A stretch of 64,000 nucleotides of DNA from Cytophagales bacterium (GTDB lineage: Bacteria; Bacteroidota; Bacteroidia; Cytophagales; Cyclobacteriaceae), in contig JAKSDQ010000126.1 in assembly GCA_022360015.1 (NCBI GenBank), forward strand, positions 62,001 through 126,000, given 5' to 3'. Shown here piece by piece: positions 33,983-44,385 of this stretch. How positions within the stretch are numbered: the stretch's first letter is position 1; each line of letters opens with the position of its first letter. Below the pieces are notes generated by a model, which worked only from the letters and a program-made list of their open reading frames with translations, did not search any database and had not been told where the DNA came from. The position numbers and the translations under genes are program-made.

Positions 33983-36235
33983 TTATTCTGTGGGTTTAAT
34001 CAAATCCAGGTATCGCCCCATCCAATAGGGTAAAAGCCAATAAACCGGTTCGCGTTCCTGTGAAGGGGATCCTCCCACAGTAACATAGGGATTTCTGTCC
34101 CAGCGCATTGTTCTGTATTCACTGGGTGGACGCAGTTCGTGCACTTGTAAAACCTCTAGAACAGGCTCGCGTACCACACGGAGGTCCTCGCGCCTTCCAT
34201 TATCAATTTGCCAGTCCACCAAATCCAACGGCGCGTCTTGGAGAAAGAAAATAGAGTGATCGAGCTCATCATACCCACCGGTGAGATAGTTGTAGGTGAA
34301 ATTGACCAACGGACTTTTTACCTTCTTATACTGTTCAAACCATAGATCCAAATGCCTCCTGAAAGCGTATTTCAAATCAGGGTCTTGTTCATAGTTCAGC
34401 AGCGGAGGATAGATGTATAGGGCCAGATATATATCAAAGTATGTTTTCCAGGCCGGGTCGGTGTGGTGAAGCATATTGGCATTTTCCAGGTATCCCTCCT
34501 CCCGGATTAACTTTAAGAATGCTTCCTGATATCTTTCAAAACCTGTAATTTGATAAGCAAATTTCAAAAAAGACAATATCTCCAGTGAATTCAAGGCCTT
34601 TTCGGGTGACCATTCGGGGTCATGGTTCAAGCTTTGCGGAGACCATACGCCCCACTTGGTATGTTTTCCATCGACCCCTGTAAGGTAAAAATCATGGCGT
34701 AGCAGATGGTCCATTATCTGGCTGAAATGATGGGCCATCCGTTGTTTTTCTAAATCATCGGCTACGAGGGTATAGTACCAGTAATATCCAAACAAATGTC
34801 CGCAAAGTTCGTCGCTGCTGGTATCTCCTTTCCATAGCCACTCTCCGCTTTTTGACAAATGCCATCTTACTTCCACAGGCTTGTGACGGGGATTTTTGAT
34901 CAGTTCTTCGGCTAATTCCTGAGGTGTATAGGTTTTATTGGGATCATGCATGCGGGACCAATGGGCCGGTATAATGGTGCGGGCGAAGAATCCATCCATT
35001 CCTGTCACTTCCCTGAGAAAATGGAGGAAATCAAAGGCCTTTTTTGCGCGTTCTTTTGCCTTTTTATCTTTTGTGACTGCATACCGCAGCGACTCCATGG
35101 CGAGATACATGGCGGTGTATTCCCCATCGTTGTCATCGTCATCGGGTACCAGGGTGGTTGTATCACCAGGTACCTCCAAACGAAACCTTCCTACAATCCA
35201 GGGCTCACGGACATGCCGTTGGATCAACCTCGTATAAAAATAATCCGCTTTTTGCTCAAGGGTCATTTTCCTTTGCTTGATAGCACTTACGCCGGCTGCG
35301 GTAGCAATCCATGCATTGCCCTTACTATCGAATGCGATATCCCGCACTTCGTCTGACATGAGCCACCGTTTGCTAAGCCTCACTGAATAATCCCGTGAAC
35401 CCGGGATAAACCTGGTGATTCCGTATGCCGTTCCTACCCACATTTTACCTCCCGGAGCCTTTTTTATGACGTTCACGTGGGCATTGGGAATACCGTCACC
35501 CGGCAATTTTTCATCGATCTTTTGATTTTTATTTCTGATGGCCACACCACCGAGCCCTCCTGCCCAAAGATTTCCATCTCGGTCGAAATCCAGGGCCCTG
35601 ACATAGGCACTTATTAAATGTTCCTTGCCACGATAAACCGTTGATTTGTCGACTGTACAATGATAAAGCCCCACATCTGTACCAATCCACAACCCTCCGG
35701 CACCATCCGCAACTGCTGCCCTTATGCTCCGGGCAGTTTCAAAGTTCTGCTTTTCCCATAAATCTCCCCGGCGTAGCCATATGCCTTTTGGTCCCAAAGC
35801 AAATACAACCTCACCGGAGACTACTATTTTCGCCACGGGTGGAACAGGCCCTTCTGTTTGGGCAACACCCCGGCTATTTCCTTTATAAACACCATTCCAT
35901 GTGGCTATCCAGATATTACCGTTTTCATCTTGCCTGATATCATAGGCCGGCCCCTGTTCAGCACCCTCAATCATCAACTTCCAGGCATGACTGTCATGTT
36001 TTTTAATATATACTCCATGCTTTGTAGCAATCCATATGTTGTTCTCTTTGTCAGGACAAATGCTCCTGACGTCGTTGGCATCTGTGTTTACTGTATCTAT
36101 AAGAAAACCTTCGTGATATTCCTGAACAAATGGCTCGTCGGAATACCCGTTTACATGGTCCGGAATTTTTCCGGCATCATGTGTGCATGATGTCAATAAT
36201 GCCATTAGCAACAATGGCAGCAGTAGTTTTGTCAT
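33983..36235 (-). CDS. paralogous lipoprotein with Reg_prop-like propeller and helical-toroid domain
   Basis: 750 residues with a lipobox (L-T-S-C-T) near residue 17. The N-terminal 320 residues hold regular propeller blades: I-W-I-A-T-K-H-G-V-Y, I-W-I-A-T-W-N-G-V-Y, L-W-I-G-T-D-V-G-L-Y and W-V-G-T-A-Y-G-I. The helical part has D-D-D-N-D-G-E-Y-T-A-M-Y, T-S-S-D-E-L-C-G-H and G-V-W-S-P-Q-S and ends W-L-L-P-Y-W-M-G-R-Y-L. The shared motifs with 31624-33864 show common origin. Both probably act at the cell surface on a glycan. The target may belong to the SusCD system downstream. Confidence 0.72.
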   Translation of the reverse strand: MTKLLLPLLLMALLTSCTHDAGKIPDHVNGYSDEPFVQEYHEGFLIDTVNTDANDVRSICPDKENNIWIATKHGVYIKKHDSHAWKLMIEGAEQGPAYDIRQDENGNIWIATWNGVYKGNSRGVAQTEGPVPPVAKIVVSGEVVFALGPKGIWLRRGDLWEKQNFETARSIRAAVADGAGGLWIGTDVGLYHCTVDKSTVYRGKEHLISAYVRALDFDRDGNLWAGGLGGVAIRNKNQKIDEKLPGDGIPNAHVNVIKKAPGGKMWVGTAYGITRFIPGSRDYSVRLSKRWLMSDEVRDIAFDSKGNAWIATAAGVSAIKQRKMTLEQKADYFYTRLIQRHVREPWIVGRFRLEVPGDTTTLVPDDDDNDGEYTAMYLAMESLRYAVTKDKKAKERAKKAFDFLHFLREVTGMDGFFARTIIPAHWSRMHDPNKTYTPQELAEELIKNPRHKPVEVRWHLSKSGEWLWKGDTSSDELCGHLFGYYWYYTLVADDLEKQRMAHHFSQIMDHLLRHDFYLTGVDGKHTKWGVWSPQSLNHDPEWSPEKALNSLEILSFLKFAYQITGFERYQEAFLKLIREEGYLENANMLHHTDPAWKTYFDIYLALYIYPPLLNYEQDPDLKYAFRRHLDLWFEQYKKVKSPLVNFTYNYLTGGYDELDHSIFFLQDAPLDLVDWQIDNGRREDLRVVREPVLEVLQVHELRPPSEYRTMRWDRNPYVTVGGSPSQEREPVYWLLPYWMGRYLDLIKPTE

Positions 36236-36569
36236 GTTCGTATTACTATTGTTGTTTCACCCAACTTACAGGGGAAGACTTATATTTAATGGTTTTATGT
36301 GGCCCGCCGACACGATCTTTATGATGGTAACTTTAAATGGTATGTATGATGCCGATGGCAACACTTAAATTATACCGGCCATCATCCTGATCATTAAAAA
36401 CAATCAATGGTCTTTTTCATCCTTGCATCGTTGTTAGTCTTACGTAATCATCTATTTTGATTCCGGTCTTCGCTTCACCGCCATAGAACAGCATATTCCT
36501 TTTGTTTTATTATTGACGGATACCGGTCATTTTTCATGGTTAAAAATGGTTCCGTAAAAGGCCTGGTCA
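36236..36569. other. intergenic region with a possible short coding remnant
   Basis: No complete gene. On the minus strand near 36420-36500 a 25-codon stretch (L-F-Y-G-G-E-A-K-T-G-I-K-I-D-D-Y-V-R-L) looks coding but lacks a convincing start. It may be the tail of a lost gene. Confidence 0.25.
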
Positions 36570-37577
36570 TTATTCCATTGCTTTGAATCTTTTCATGATC
36601 TCCTTCCAATTGGTAAAAATGATTCCTTCATCTTTAAAAAACCGAATCATATCTTCGTCTGCGAACATCTGAGCTTCCCAGACCCGTTGCTGCCAGGAAC
36701 CGGTAATGCTTTTTAACTGGTCGGATTCAACAGATGGATGAAAAATAATTTCGGTGAGCCCCGGCTTCAAGGATCTTATAAGCTTTTTGAATACTTCCTT
36801 CTTTTCCTCATAAGTACTTGCTTTCGGAGCACTGGTAAAAAAATCAAGCTTAGGTAATGTATAGGTATCCATAAAGCTGATCATTTCTTCATTGATAGGA
36901 TAGCCCTGCTGCCTGAAAGTCGCAACTACCATAGGGTCTGAAAGATCTATCGCATTGGCCGGAATACCATATTCCATGGCTATCTGCAAATAAACTTTAG
37001 CAAAATCAGGGCGTGCATAAAGTGTTCCCATATGGGTATCGATGTGGTCGGGCCGGTATCCCATGGCGATGGATTTTTCAATTTGAGCCCTTACTTCTTT
37101 TTCGACCTCTTCTACTGTTGCATTTTGAGCCACATCGATCACCTTGCGCCATAACATGCCTTCCTCATCAATCAGGCCGGGCACTTCATCGGGAGGTGAA
37201 ACTGATGTCCAGCGATAGGTTTTCCATTCACTGGTTAGAGTCAGGTGCAATCCTACATCCATATCAGGATGTACTTTAGCCCATTCGATCATGTCTTCAA
37301 ACCACGGGCATGGGGGCATAGCGGCAGCGGATTGGATATGACCTTCTTCCAGATACTTTTTCGTGGCAATATTTGCTTCCTCGCACATGCCGGCATCATC
37401 AGCATGTAGCATGATGACCTTTTTGCCAGCAGGATATCCTAATCTTTCAGCCCAGTTTCCGGGTTCGCGTTTTATTTCGGCTGCCACCTGATTTTCTTCC
37501 AGGCGTTGTTGCTGGCTACAGTTAAACAGCAAACCCGGGATAGTGAGCCATATCCATAAGGTGAGTCTTAAATTCAT
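36570..37577 (-). CDS. ChbG/HpnK (YdjC) family deacetylase lipoprotein
   Basis: 335 residues from ATG 37577; a longer frame upstream adds unlikely sequence. The N-terminus is a lipoprotein signal with N-C-S near residue 20. The catalytic fold shows H-A-D-D-A-G-M near residue 58, V-G-L-H-L-T-L-T and D-T-H-M-G, which supply the metal-binding Asp and His residues. YdjC enzymes deacetylate chito-oligosaccharides or related N-acetyl sugars. Surface or periplasmic location fits glycan processing. It follows the SusD gene after a terminator, so it is transcribed separately. Confidence 0.87.
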   Translation of the reverse strand: MNLRLTLWIWLTIPGLLFNCSQQQRLEENQVAAEIKREPGNWAERLGYPAGKKVIMLHADDAGMCEEANIATKKYLEEGHIQSAAAMPPCPWFEDMIEWAKVHPDMDVGLHLTLTSEWKTYRWTSVSPPDEVPGLIDEEGMLWRKVIDVAQNATVEEVEKEVRAQIEKSIAMGYRPDHIDTHMGTLYARPDFAKVYLQIAMEYGIPANAIDLSDPMVVATFRQQGYPINEEMISFMDTYTLPKLDFFTSAPKASTYEEKKEVFKKLIRSLKPGLTEIIFHPSVESDQLKSITGSWQQRVWEAQMFADEDMIRFFKDEGIIFTNWKEIMKRFKAME

Positions 37578-37680
37578 AGTTTTTTTAGTTAATATACCCC
37601 AAAATCCTGGTTTTAGGCTACTTATAGCTAAAAAAAATAAAGGCAAAAAACAATAATTTTAACGCGCCCGGGACCGGCAA

Positions 37681-37713
37681 AGAAAAGGCCACCCGGATTT
37701 AAAAGGTGGCCTT
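37681..37713 (-). terminator. intrinsic terminator after the SusCD operon
   Basis: On the minus strand AAGGCCACC, an 11-base loop, GGTGGCCTT, then TTCTTT. It lies 38 bp past the susD-like stop and reads in the right direction. Confidence 0.8.
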
Positions 37714-37750
37714 GTTAAGTTTAACACAAAAAAATGGGTCCCCTTCTAGC

Positions 37751-39445
37751 TCACCACGGATATCCGGTTCCTTGTAACAGCCAGGTTTTTGACCATTGAC
37801 TGTCATTTTCTCTGGGTCCTGAATAAGGAGTAATCTCCAGACTATTCAAAGCCTCACGATAATTGGCTTCGTTATTGTTAATCTCATCACTTCCATAATT
37901 AAACCGCACCGGGAGCACAGGTTGAATAGATGCCGGCCCGGGAGCGAGCGAGGGAAGCCCGGTTCTTCTCCAGTCAAACCATGCCTCGCTGGCAGAAGTC
38001 CAGCTAGCTACCCACTTTTGTTCCATAATTTGCTCCAGGGTACCATCAAAAGCTACGCCATCTTCTGCCATAAATGTATCATACTGATCTTCTACCCCCC
38101 AGTTTTCAAGAGAAAACCGAATGGCGGACTCATAATGGGCCTGCGCATCGCCAACAGACCACCCATTGAGTGCCGCCTCGGCCAGTGTGAAACTGATTTC
38201 TGCTGCCGAAATCAACCTCGCTTTTAGCAGGTCACCTCCACCCTGTCTGTAAATACCGGCAAGCTGGGATACATGTTGATTTTCAAGTACCTGCCCTGGT
38301 GTTGGGTTGAGGTTATATGATGAGGGCTGCATTAAACCCGGAGGAAGTCCAACAATTTCGTTATTATCTATTGTACCGCCAAAGGTATTGGGGTTATAGT
38401 GCCTGGTAAATACATGGCCGGCAGCTATTTCTTCGACATAGTTCAAATCCGTGAGGGAAGTAACCCCGGTCTGAATCTCTCCGTCTTTCCGGATGAATTC
38501 ATCGACCTTCGTAGTAAGGGTAGGATCTGCCACCCACTGGCAATGTACAGTGGCAAACCAAACAGACATTCTTGGGTCGTTGGTTGCTCTGAGCTGATCA
38601 ACAAGTGTCTGACATGGTTTTAGATTCCTGAAACTGGTACCATTATCTCCGGCGTATTCCGATGGCCAGATATCACTGCCTCCCCCGGTATATTCAAGGG
38701 TGGCGTCATCGGCCGGATTTTTAATGTATACACCGGAAGAAACTACCGCTTCCAGCCCTGACCTTGCAACAGCGGGATTCTTTTCTGAAATGCGCATATA
38801 GTACCTTATCAGTAATGAGTTGGCAAACTGTCTCCAGCTTGCGATGTTTCCCCCATAATAAAGATCACTTGCTTCTGAAATACCGTTGTCATCAGCTTCT
38901 GCAAATAAAGAAACCGCTTCCCGGAGATCATCTATCACACCCTCGTAAATTACCTCTTGATTGTCAAACTCAGGAAATTCATAATTAAGCCCCCCCTCAT
39001 CTCCTTTCAAGGCATCTGTGTATGGGGCATTTCCCCAGAAATCCGTAATTGTACCGAAAATAAAGCCTTTCATAGTCATGGCAACCCCCTGGTGAAACTT
39101 CCAATCCAATACTACCGCTCTGTCATACATGAGCGTATTATTTCTAAGCAAACCATACCAATCCGTCCATTCCTGTGCATTCCAATCATAGTTATTGTGT
39201 CCTTCGAACCAGCCATCCTTTTGAGTATGCTGCATGACCCCGGCTATATTTCCAAAGCCTAGATTTAAATAATTTTGTGCTGCGGGTCCTAAAACCGCAG
39301 GCATAATCATATTGGGGTTTGCAGTTTCCGGGTCAAGCCCATTGGGGTTCTGGTTGAGTTCGGTAAGCTGTTCATCACAAGCAGCCAGGGTCAATATCCC
39401 GAAGCATATTGTCAATATTTTTTTGATTCTCAATACAGTTTTCAT
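37751..39445 (-). CDS. SusD/RagB family nutrient-binding outer-membrane lipoprotein
   Basis: 564 residues with a lipobox (L-A-A-C-D) near residue 23. It follows the SusD-like layout: L-N-Q-N-P-N-G early on, helical TPR-type segments, then Y-Y-M-R-I-S-E-K, A-E-I-S-F-T-L-A-E-A-A-L-N-G and a C-terminal W-F-D-W-R-R-T-G-L-P. SusD proteins cap the SusC barrel outside the cell and bind the substrate. It lies 23 bp after the SusC gene. No glycan-specific feature can be read. Confidence 0.93.
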   Translation of the reverse strand: MKTVLRIKKILTICFGILTLAACDEQLTELNQNPNGLDPETANPNMIMPAVLGPAAQNYLNLGFGNIAGVMQHTQKDGWFEGHNNYDWNAQEWTDWYGLLRNNTLMYDRAVVLDWKFHQGVAMTMKGFIFGTITDFWGNAPYTDALKGDEGGLNYEFPEFDNQEVIYEGVIDDLREAVSLFAEADDNGISEASDLYYGGNIASWRQFANSLLIRYYMRISEKNPAVARSGLEAVVSSGVYIKNPADDATLEYTGGGSDIWPSEYAGDNGTSFRNLKPCQTLVDQLRATNDPRMSVWFATVHCQWVADPTLTTKVDEFIRKDGEIQTGVTSLTDLNYVEEIAAGHVFTRHYNPNTFGGTIDNNEIVGLPPGLMQPSSYNLNPTPGQVLENQHVSQLAGIYRQGGGDLLKARLISAAEISFTLAEAALNGWSVGDAQAHYESAIRFSLENWGVEDQYDTFMAEDGVAFDGTLEQIMEQKWVASWTSASEAWFDWRRTGLPSLAPGPASIQPVLPVRFNYGSDEINNNEANYREALNSLEITPYSGPRENDSQWSKTWLLQGTGYPW

Positions 39446-39468
39446 GTTATATGCATTTAAGATTTCAA

Positions 39469-42400
39469 CTAAAACTCAAAGTTCAATTTAAAGCCAACGG
39501 GCACAGTCCACGGCATGATGTTCTGACGTTCGAGCCCTTGCCTAAATTGCATCCTGGTATTTCCCTGTTCTCTTTGGTTGGCCTCAAAGGCCCTTTCAGG
39601 ATCAATGCCAATTTTTGCCGCATTCCAAATCATAATGTTCCGGGTATATATGGCAAAAGTTGCATTTTGAAGTCCTGCAAATTTAGGCAGGCGATAAGCC
39701 AGGGAAAGCTCCCGTAATTTCACGAAAGAAGCATCAAACGTTATAACCTGGTTAAAATCCCAGGGAAACGTACTAGTGATAGGATAAATCGTAGCATCGC
39801 TGGGAGAAAGGTGCTCTGTATACACATCATCAGAAAAGTCATCCGGAGTATCGGCTCCGGCAACCTGAATGACGCCGGGAATATAGGCGCCGTCGTAGCC
39901 GGCTACCGCATTACCTTCGTCATCGTAAAAAAAACCTCCCGTCTCCTGTGTGTACCCGCCAACTCTTGGGAAGTTACCGTTCCTTGGAATAATATATTTT
40001 TCAGGATCCGATTTCAACAGATCCACCAGTTCTCCTTCTCCATACAAACCGCCAGGAATCAGATGATCGATTTGACGCTGTGATTTCCAGTCTGACTCGC
40101 CATAGCGATACGTGTAAGATTGAAATTCACCGCCCTGGCGCCAGTCAATGCTAGCGCTGAGTATGAAGTTCTTATAGTTAAATGAAGTCTGCACTCCCAA
40201 AATAAAGTCAGGGTTAAAGTTCCCTACTTTAATCCTGTTTTCCCTATCGTTGGGTAATTCTTGCCAGCCTCCGTTATTGCTCAAAACAGGCCAGCGGTAA
40301 TAAGGGGAATTTGGATCCATTACCCTGGCATAACCTGCACTATAAAGATCCCCTATTTCATCACCGACAAAGGTAAACGCTCCCCCGTTATTGTCCTGCC
40401 ACAGATCGATAAAATCCAATCCCTCCGTTAACTCTTTCAAAACAGTCTTGTTGTCGGTGTAGTTTAGGATCACATCCCATACAAGCCCCCCCTCCTGCCG
40501 GATTGGTGTACCCCCCAACGATATCTCCCAACCGCTGCTTTCAATTAACCCCGCGTTAATGTCTTTACTATCAAACCCCGAAGACTCGGGAAGTGGAATT
40601 GAAACAATCTGGTTTTTATTTTCCATTCTATAATAGGTGCCGTTAAACCGAAGCCTGTTATTAAACATGGCATAGTCAATGCCGAACTCAACCGAAGTCG
40701 CAATTTCAGGCTTCAACCTCTGGCTCAATAAGCTTGGTGGAAGTGTGGTGGTGACCAAGTCATTATAATTACCGGTCTGAAGTGTCGGATCTATTCGATA
40801 GGGGTCGGTATCATTACCTACCTGGGCCCAACCCGCCCTGAATTTCAGCATAGAGATCAAAGCAGGCATGTCAAAGGTATAGTTGGCCAGCCAGCTAAGT
40901 GATGCAGACGGATAGAAATAGGAATTATTTTCTGACGGAAGTGTGCTCGACCAGTCATTTCTTCCTGTAATATCAAGGTAAAGCATGTCGTTATAGCCAA
41001 TGGATGCCAGCCCATACAGGCTGTAAATTGCCCTTTCTTCAATATTATTGTCGACGCCAAGGTTTTCCCTGTTAATGTTTCCAACATTAAACAATCCCGG
41101 GACAACAAGACCCACTCTCCGGTTCGTAGAGCCAATCCAGTTAGAGGATATATCCTGTGCCATATAGTTTCCACCAAAGGAAACATTGACATCAAACTTG
41201 TCGAACTTGTTGTTGTAGGTCACTAAAAAGTCGGAGTTGATCTCCTGGAAAATCTGATCGCTCAGGTAGTAACCACCGTTGGGCTGCCTGCTGTAGTCAA
41301 AGGGGATTTTAGTTTCCCTGTTTTCATTACTGCGATCAAGGTTAGCTCTGAGCATAACAGACCAGTTTGGAGTTATTTCCCAGTTTAATTTCAGGTTACC
41401 ATATATACGGTCACGAGTGAATGCATTGGTAATCCCGTAAGCGATAAAGTAGGGGTTGTTACCCTCATTACTTGGCCGGTTTTGCTCAATATTTTCCTGA
41501 CCCGGTACCCAGTAATCCCTCATATCCAAGACATTTACATGTGGCCAGATGTAAACGGCCTGCAGGGCATTGGCTCCACGGTTGCCAGTGTTCGGCCTGT
41601 CGTTAGAAAATGTTCTCCCAACATTTACATTCGAGCTAAAAGTTAAGCCTTGTATAATCTCATAATTCACCCGTGAAGAAAGGGTATGCCTGAACAGATC
41701 TGAATTAGGAATCATTCCTCTGTGTAACATGTTCGAGTATGAAACACGAAAATCTACTTTTTCTCCGCCTCCGGTAAGTGCGATGTTGTTGTTGGAAGTT
41801 ACCCCTGTCTGCAGGAAATTCTTCATATTATCCGGATACGATCTCAGTTCTGTTGGTATAGGTGCGCCATTTTCATCCAGTGGGCTGTTCCACTGCACCG
41901 CCGTGTTACCTACATCCAATCTCGGTCCACCCCAATAGGCAGAACCTTCATCCAGCACCGGGTTGCGCTCTCCTGAGGCATACAGGTAATGAAAATCCAG
42001 GTATTTAACGGGCCTTTCAAACACATTGTTAGTGGAGATCGCCACACCTAATTTTCTTTTTCCGGAACCTGATTTGGTGGTAATAAGGATCACCCCGTTA
42101 CCGGCCCTGGAACCATATAGTGCTGCGGCACTGGGGCCTTTGAGGACAGAGATACTTTCAATGTCATCAGGATTGATGTCTGAAATAGCATTGCCATAAT
42201 CAACCTGATTTCGCGAACCGTTTTCCTGAATGTTGTTCATGGAGTTTGACATAGGAACACCATCCACCACAAATAATGGCTGGTTGTCGGTAGTCAATGA
42301 AGTCATTCCCCTGATAACAACAGATACCGTTGATCCCGGTCCGCTGGTTTGGTTAATGGTGACGCCCGGCACCCTCCCTGCGAGGGAATTCAGCACATTT

Positions 42401-43131
42401 TCCTGCGATACCTCTGTCAGTTCCTTACCTTTCACCTGGCCCACAGCGTAACCGAGAGAACGCTGATCCCGCTCGATACCCAGCGCAGTTACCACCACTT
42501 CTTCAAGCGAAGTAACGTCTGACACCATCTGAATATTAATAACGGTTTGGGTACCTATAGTGACCTCTTCCCTCAAATATCCAATAGAACTGAATACCAG
42601 AATACTCTTCTCACCCTGCACGTCCAAAGCGTAGTTACCTTCCGCATCGCTCACGGTACCATTGGTTGTTCCCTTTTCCAGGATACTCACACCAGGAATG
42701 CCTGAGTTGTCATCGGAAGAGGTAACCGTACCGGTAATCCGGATACTCCGGAAGCTTTTCATGTTGTCGATTCCGGATGGGTTGGCGGTCCTTTTTCTAA
42801 CGATAACGTTATTGTTAACCGTTCTGAATTCCAGTGCTGACTGCTTTGAAATTTCAGTTAATACATCTTGTAAGTTTTTCCCATGCTCAATTTTGATTTT
42901 TTTGTTTAACTCTTTTTTTACTTCATCCTCGTAAATAAATACATATGGTGTGTTGTTTGAGATCTCGTCCATGATCTCAATGATCTTACCTTCTTTGGCG
43001 CCAATAAATAATTTAGGGCTTTCAAGGTCTGCCTGGCCAGACGATCCGGCGTACACCGCACCACTAACCATCAAAGCGGCCAAGACAATGGTTTGTCTCA
43101 ACAATCGCTGAATTCTCGTTTTCGGTTTCAT
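39469..43131 (-). CDS. SusC/RagA TonB-dependent receptor with STN domain
   Basis: 1220 residues. The signal peptide covers about 1-28. An STN domain (about 35-110) lets the receptor signal to the FecR protein. A carboxypeptidase-like beta-sandwich follows (I-T-G-T-V-T-S-S-D-D, then G-T-V-S-D-A-E-G-N-Y). Next come the TonB-linked segment (E-E-V-V-V-T-A-L-G), the plug with V-D-G-V-P-M and S-A-A-A-L-Y-G-S-R-A, and a barrel to the end. It imports a substrate captured by the SusD partner. The STN domain and upstream sigma/FecR pair indicate that expression is induced by the substrate. Confidence 0.95.
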   Translation of the reverse strand: MKPKTRIQRLLRQTIVLAALMVSGAVYAGSSGQADLESPKLFIGAKEGKIIEIMDEISNNTPYVFIYEDEVKKELNKKIKIEHGKNLQDVLTEISKQSALEFRTVNNNVIVRKRTANPSGIDNMKSFRSIRITGTVTSSDDNSGIPGVSILEKGTTNGTVSDAEGNYALDVQGEKSILVFSSIGYLREEVTIGTQTVINIQMVSDVTSLEEVVVTALGIERDQRSLGYAVGQVKGKELTEVSQENVLNSLAGRVPGVTINQTSGPGSTVSVVIRGMTSLTTDNQPLFVVDGVPMSNSMNNIQENGSRNQVDYGNAISDINPDDIESISVLKGPSAAALYGSRAGNGVILITTKSGSGKRKLGVAISTNNVFERPVKYLDFHYLYASGERNPVLDEGSAYWGGPRLDVGNTAVQWNSPLDENGAPIPTELRSYPDNMKNFLQTGVTSNNNIALTGGGEKVDFRVSYSNMLHRGMIPNSDLFRHTLSSRVNYEIIQGLTFSSNVNVGRTFSNDRPNTGNRGANALQAVYIWPHVNVLDMRDYWVPGQENIEQNRPSNEGNNPYFIAYGITNAFTRDRIYGNLKLNWEITPNWSVMLRANLDRSNENRETKIPFDYSRQPNGGYYLSDQIFQEINSDFLVTYNNKFDKFDVNVSFGGNYMAQDISSNWIGSTNRRVGLVVPGLFNVGNINRENLGVDNNIEERAIYSLYGLASIGYNDMLYLDITGRNDWSSTLPSENNSYFYPSASLSWLANYTFDMPALISMLKFRAGWAQVGNDTDPYRIDPTLQTGNYNDLVTTTLPPSLLSQRLKPEIATSVEFGIDYAMFNNRLRFNGTYYRMENKNQIVSIPLPESSGFDSKDINAGLIESSGWEISLGGTPIRQEGGLVWDVILNYTDNKTVLKELTEGLDFIDLWQDNNGGAFTFVGDEIGDLYSAGYARVMDPNSPYYRWPVLSNNGGWQELPNDRENRIKVGNFNPDFILGVQTSFNYKNFILSASIDWRQGGEFQSYTYRYGESDWKSQRQIDHLIPGGLYGEGELVDLLKSDPEKYIIPRNGNFPRVGGYTQETGGFFYDDEGNAVAGYDGAYIPGVIQVAGADTPDDFSDDVYTEHLSPSDATIYPITSTFPWDFNQVITFDASFVKLRELSLAYRLPKFAGLQNATFAIYTRNIMIWNAAKIGIDPERAFEANQREQGNTRMQFRQGLERQNIMPWTVPVGFKLNFEF

Positions 43132-43185
43132 AATTTGCTACCTATTGGTTTTTCATAAAATTGTTTGTGAACCTGTATTTGATTT

Positions 43186-44214
43186 TTACTGTTTCAATTT
43201 CAAAACAACCGCAGAGTCCCCCCTGACTACATATTTTGTCCCCGTGGCATAGGCTAACGCTTCAAGCACGGACTCCAGGTTTTCGTTATGATGCAGACCG
43301 GTCAGGGTCTTTTTATAGATTTCGCTGTTGCTGATCACTAAATCAATTCCATACCAACGTTCAAGCATTTTTTCAACTTTGTTCATAGGGGTAGCGTCAA
43401 AGTGCAAAATTCCCTTTCTCCAGTTCAGCTCCCGGGCCGACTCTACTTCTAATATTTTAAAGACCTTTGTTTTCGGATTGTAAATGAGTTTCTGGTTTTT
43501 TCGAAGTGTTGCTGAGTTTTTACCGGTTTGATCGATTACCACCTTCACGCTTCCCGATTCAACTGTCACCGAAAAGTCATCTTCGTCTTCGTAAGCCTGT
43601 ACGTTGAACGATGTACCTAACACCTGAACCTGATAGTCCTTTACTTTTATCTTAAAAGGCCGGGTTTCATCCCGCTCAACATCAAAGTAAGCCTCTCCGG
43701 ATATTTCAACTTCCCGCTTTTTTTCTCCAAATTGCTGCGGATAGGTGATACGGCTGACCGCATTCATATGTATAAAACTTCCGTCTTCCAGATCCATGCG
43801 AAACATTCTTCCCGTGGGTGTTGACCTGGTAATTAATTCCGAATCTTCGTATGCTCCGGCTATGTTACCACCTCTGCCAAGCCAGGTTGTCTGAAAGACT
43901 ACAAACCAACCTGCCACGATAAGCAGGACCAACGAGGCCGCTATGGCCATAATACGGAAGCCGACTCTGCGACGGGTGACTTTTTTATCAGAGGAAGTAA
44001 GCGGTTTTATTACCTTTGGCAGTGGTTCGTCGTCAGTCCGCAAGGCCTCACTTTCAGAGCGTTGTTTGGCAACTTCATTTTCAAACTGAGCCTGTAAATA
44101 AACTTCGTACCTGGCAAGGATACTTTCGTTATCCAACCCTTCCAATAATCTCTCAAATTCTTCCCTTGAAATTTGATTATTGATCAACTTCTCAAATAAT
44201 TCTTCCGGATCCAT
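43186..44214 (-). CDS. FecR family anti-sigma factor / signal transducer
   Basis: 342 residues from ATG 44214 (M-D-P-E-E-L-F-E-K); a TTG 21 bases upstream is weaker. The cytoplasmic N-terminal region is followed by a transmembrane helix near residue 95 (I-M-A-I-A-A-S-L-V-L-L-I). The periplasmic FecR domain shows T-P-T-G-R-M-F-R-M-D-L-E-D-G-S, E-I-S-G-E-A-Y-F-D-V and V-L-G-T-S-F-N-V-Q-A-Y, then a C-terminal STN-interacting domain. It relays occupancy of the SusC receptor to the sigma factor. Confidence 0.93.
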   Translation of the reverse strand: MDPEELFEKLINNQISREEFERLLEGLDNESILARYEVYLQAQFENEVAKQRSESEALRTDDEPLPKVIKPLTSSDKKVTRRRVGFRIMAIAASLVLLIVAGWFVVFQTTWLGRGGNIAGAYEDSELITRSTPTGRMFRMDLEDGSFIHMNAVSRITYPQQFGEKKREVEISGEAYFDVERDETRPFKIKVKDYQVQVLGTSFNVQAYEDEDDFSVTVESGSVKVVIDQTGKNSATLRKNQKLIYNPKTKVFKILEVESARELNWRKGILHFDATPMNKVEKMLERWYGIDLVISNSEIYKKTLTGLHHNENLESVLEALAYATGTKYVVRGDSAVVLKLKQ

Positions 44215-44385
44215 GGCAATCAATTTGGTAAACAATCAACTTTATTACTGGCGGTTTTTAAAATAGGACTACCGGAGAAGTATTTAATTTTCAAAAAATT
44301 ATGGCATAGTCATTAATACAAAATACTGATTATCAGAAACTTAAATATTGAATAATTTTCAGTTCACAAATAATTAACAAGGGAT

